Origin: Oxalobacteraceae sp. CFBP 13730
GTDB taxonomy: Bacteria > Pseudomonadota > Gammaproteobacteria > Burkholderiales > Burkholderiaceae_D
Reading direction: 5' to 3'
Length of the DNA: 64,000 nt
Assembly (NCBI GenBank): GCA_014841835.1
Contig: JACYUQ010000003.1
Span: 744,001 to 808,000 of the forward strand
In this document: one piece after another, positions 61,670 through 64,000 of the stretch
How the letters are laid out: the number at the start of each line of letters is the position of its first letter
How positions within the stretch are numbered: the stretch's first letter is position 1
Made by a program: the position numbers and the translations under genes
Notes under the pieces: model-generated
The model's database searches: none
What the model was told of the DNA's origin: nothing
What the model saw: only the letters and a program-made list of their open reading frames with translations

Positions 61670-64000
61670 TGCGCAGCGCCATCGCACTGGCCGCCCTCCT
61701 CGCCTGCGGCGCCGCCCACGCGCAAATCGATACCGCATTGTTCGTGCGCGGCGCGTTCAATGGCTGGGGGATGGCCGATGCGCTGGCGCCCAAGGGCAAG
61801 GGCATTTACCAGGCCGACATCGCTGTCGCGCCGGGTAACCACGCCTTCAAACTCGGCAGCAGCGACTGGGCTGCCGAGTGGGTGATCGATCCGGACAAGA
61901 GCGTCAATGTGACGCCCGATAGCGCGTACCAGCTTGAACGCTTATCCGGACCCGAGACGTTCCTGTTCGTGCGCACCTCCGGCACCTACCGCTTCACGCT
62001 GGACGCGAGCGATCCGGCCAAACCTGCGTTGAAGGTCACGCGTCTTCCCGATGCCGACCGTGCCAGCGCGCCCGATCCGCACGCGGGCCACGCTGCCGTC
62101 GCCACGCAAGCCTGGCCAACGTGGGACGGCAAGACGGAAACGGTGCGCTACTCCACGCCGGACGCACAGGCGCCGCTACGCCAGTACGTCCAGTCGAGCA
62201 CCATGAGCCTGCGCGATCCCGGTCCGCAGCATGTCGCGTACGCCGAGCAGGAAGGCTTGCCGCGCGCCCGCACCGGCAACCTCGCCTTTGACGCGCTGTT
62301 CGCGCTGGCCGGCGCCGAGATGCGCCTCAATTCGGTCAGCCAGATCAAGGATGGCAACTACAACGGCGGCAACGCCATCGATTGTGACTGCTTCTCGACC
62401 GGCGAGAAGTGGGCGTATGTCTGGACGCGCGACCTGTCGTATGCGGCCGACCTGGGCCTGGCCCTTCTCGACCCGCAGCGCGTGCGCAATTCGCTCGACT
62501 TCAAGCTCTCTGGCTGGCGCGCCGGCGTCACGCCGGTGACGCAGATCCCCGCCACGGCGGACGGCCTGCAGATCGTGCAGGACACCGGCAGCGGCGGCAG
62601 CTGGCCGGTCAGCACCGACCGCCTGACATGGGCCTTCGCGGCTGAAGAGGCGCTGCGCACGCTGCCGGCTGCCGAGCGCGCTGCGTTCGCCAGCAAGGCC
62701 TTGAAGGCACTGTCCAACACGCTCGAGATCGATCGCGTGGCGGCATTCGACGCGGCCACGGGCCTGTACACGGGCGAAGAATCGTTCCTCGACTGGCGCG
62801 ACCAGACCTACGCCGCGTGGATCCCGGGCGATCTGGCGTCGATGGCCAGCTCGAAGGCGCTGTCGACCAACGTCGTCATCTTCCAGGCGCTCAAGCTGGC
62901 GGCGCAACTGGCGCGCGAACAGCGCGATGCGGCAAAGGCCGCGCGCTACACGCGCTGGGCATCGGCGCTGAAACGCGCGATCAACAAGGAACTCTGGCTG
63001 GCCGACGAAGGCATGTACAGCAGCCTCACCGCCGGTCATCTGGACGGCGCGCCGCTGCACAAGTTCGACTGGCTCGGCCAGGCCCTGGCCATTGTCAGCG
63101 GCGTCGCCGACGACAGGCAGACGGCGTCGATCCTGGCGCGCTATCCGCATGGCCCGATGGGCGCGCCCGTGATCTGGCCGCAGCAGATCGGCGCGCCGGT
63201 GTACCACAACCGCGCCATCTGGCCCTTCGTCACCGCGTACGGCTTGCGCGCTGCGGTGCAGGGCAAGAACGCAGCGGTGGCCGATGCCGCCTACGCAACG
63301 CTGATGCGCGGCGCAGCGGTGAACCTGTCGAACATGGAAAACCTCGAGTGGTTATCGGGCCAGCCACTGCTGCTCGACGAAACCACGCCTTCACTGAGCG
63401 GCCCCGTGATCAACTCGCGCCGCCAGTTATGGTCGGTTGGCGGGTATCTGGGCATGGTGATCGACAATGTGTTCGGCGTGACCGTGCAGGACGACGGCAT
63501 CGCGCTGCGCCCGTTCGTGACGGCCAAGCTGCGGCGAGAAACCTTTGGCGCGACCAACGAGATTGCGCTGCACGGCCTGCGCCTGCACGGCAAGCGCATC
63601 GACGTGGTGCTGCGCCTGCCACCAGCGGCCGAAGGCGACGGCTATCACCGGGTCGAACGCATTCTGTTGAACGGCAAGCAGGTCGGGGACACGCTGCGTA
63701 CGAGTGATTTGCAGGCCGAAAACCGCATCGAGATCGTGCTGGGCAAACTCGTCGCCGGCGCGCAGGGCATCCGCCGCGTGCAGGCCAATCCGTATGAAGA
63801 ATCGTCCGTCACGTTCGGGCCGCGCGAACCGGTGATCGAGGCGCTGGCGCGTGCATCGTCCGGCGCCGTGGGGTTGACGATCGGCGCGAATGGCAATGCG
63901 GCGGGCGTGACCTACCGTGTCTACCGCGATGGCAAACTGGTTGCCGACAAGCTGCCGGCCGGCGCCTGGACCGACGACAAGGCTGGCGTGGCGTCGTGCT
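61666..64000 (+). CDS. Secreted six-hairpin (alpha/alpha) glycosidase with N-terminal starch-binding-like domain (partial)
   Basis: Open to the window end, 778 codons without stop. Signal peptide ends at GAAHA near residue 19. A domain at about 22-125 (FVRGAFNGWGMADALAPKGKG) looks like the E-set/carbohydrate-binding type that precedes amylolytic enzymes. The central (alpha/alpha)6 part (about 190-650) has WAYVWTRDLSYAADLGLALLD and FLDWRDQTYAAW, and GPVIWPQQIGAPVYHNRAIWPF, typical of glucoamylase-like, GH63/GH15-type or related six-hairpin enzymes; the family is not certain. A fibronectin-like piece begins near 720. It is coupled to the cyclomaltodextrinase, so it probably releases glucose from maltodextrins. 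Confidence 0.78.
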   Translation, partial: MMRSAIALAALLACGAAHAQIDTALFVRGAFNGWGMADALAPKGKGIYQADIAVAPGNHAFKLGSSDWAAEWVIDPDKSVNVTPDSAYQLERLSGPETFLFVRTSGTYRFTLDASDPAKPALKVTRLPDADRASAPDPHAGHAAVATQAWPTWDGKTETVRYSTPDAQAPLRQYVQSSTMSLRDPGPQHVAYAEQEGLPRARTGNLAFDALFALAGAEMRLNSVSQIKDGNYNGGNAIDCDCFSTGEKWAYVWTRDLSYAADLGLALLDPQRVRNSLDFKLSGWRAGVTPVTQIPATADGLQIVQDTGSGGSWPVSTDRLTWAFAAEEALRTLPAAERAAFASKALKALSNTLEIDRVAAFDAATGLYTGEESFLDWRDQTYAAWIPGDLASMASSKALSTNVVIFQALKLAAQLAREQRDAAKAARYTRWASALKRAINKELWLADEGMYSSLTAGHLDGAPLHKFDWLGQALAIVSGVADDRQTASILARYPHGPMGAPVIWPQQIGAPVYHNRAIWPFVTAYGLRAAVQGKNAAVADAAYATLMRGAAVNLSNMENLEWLSGQPLLLDETTPSLSGPVINSRRQLWSVGGYLGMVIDNVFGVTVQDDGIALRPFVTAKLRRETFGATNEIALHGLRLHGKRIDVVLRLPPAAEGDGYHRVERILLNGKQVGDTLRTSDLQAENRIEIVLGKLVAGAQGIRRVQANPYEESSVTFGPREPVIEALARASSGAVGLTIGANGNAAGVTYRVYRDGKLVADKLPAGAWTDDKAGVASC

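Overview
The window is chromosomal DNA from a GC-rich Gram-negative betaproteobacterium, most likely Oxalobacteraceae (Massilia/Telluria/Duganella-like). The evidence is family content and synteny: a homodimeric-type aceE, holC next to a DUF2486-like gene, short H-NS, a TIGR04438 Trp-rich peptide, the zapB-like/zapA/6S RNA/EVE order, a CIRCE-controlled groESL, glucokinase-RpiR fusions, PEP-CTERM sorting and TIGR01782-type TonB receptors. The genus is an inference.

1-17 kb is mostly housekeeping. It holds aceE (cut by the left edge), folD-prlC, holC with a small partner, hns, a secreted NHL-repeat protein fused to an M23-like peptidase domain, a CHAD protein, an orphan branched-chain amino acid binding protein, katG divergent from a BLUF photoreceptor, a bluB/[2Fe-2S] ferredoxin pair and a small cytochrome c. 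17-25 kb has a Trp-rich peptide, a LysR regulator, lgt, a three-gene periplasmic molybdenum hydroxylase (triheme cytochrome, [2Fe-2S] subunit, Moco subunit), a TauE/SafE permease, an EVE protein, 6S RNA and zapA with a coiled-coil partner. 25-29.5 kb has groES-groEL, a PEP-CTERM protein and a small lipoprotein.

29.5-64 kb is dominated by starch/maltodextrin use. Block one has a glucokinase-RpiR fusion and cytoplasmic alpha-glucosidase, divergent from a POT transporter and secreted pullulanase. A GAF-PAS-GGDEF protein and a lower-GC insert (tyrosinase plus Cys-rich lipoprotein) follow. Block two is a same-strand run: MFS sugar transporter, phosphoglucomutase, periplasmic alpha-amylase, alpha/beta hydrolase and a second glucokinase-RpiR fusion. 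Block three, after a DEAD-box helicase, has two TonB-dependent receptors divergent from a secreted cyclomaltodextrinase-like GH13 enzyme and a six-hairpin glycosidase cut by the right edge.

The inferred pathway: outer-membrane receptors take up maltodextrins, periplasmic amylase/pullulanase/cyclomaltodextrinase trim them, the MFS protein imports the products, and alpha-glucosidase, glucokinase and Pgm feed central metabolism. A 15-bp TGTA...CTA near-palindrome recurs in several promoter regions of these blocks and may define a regulon. No tRNA, rRNA, CRISPR array, prophage or insertion sequence was recognised. Two REP-like elements and one short tandem repeat are present.
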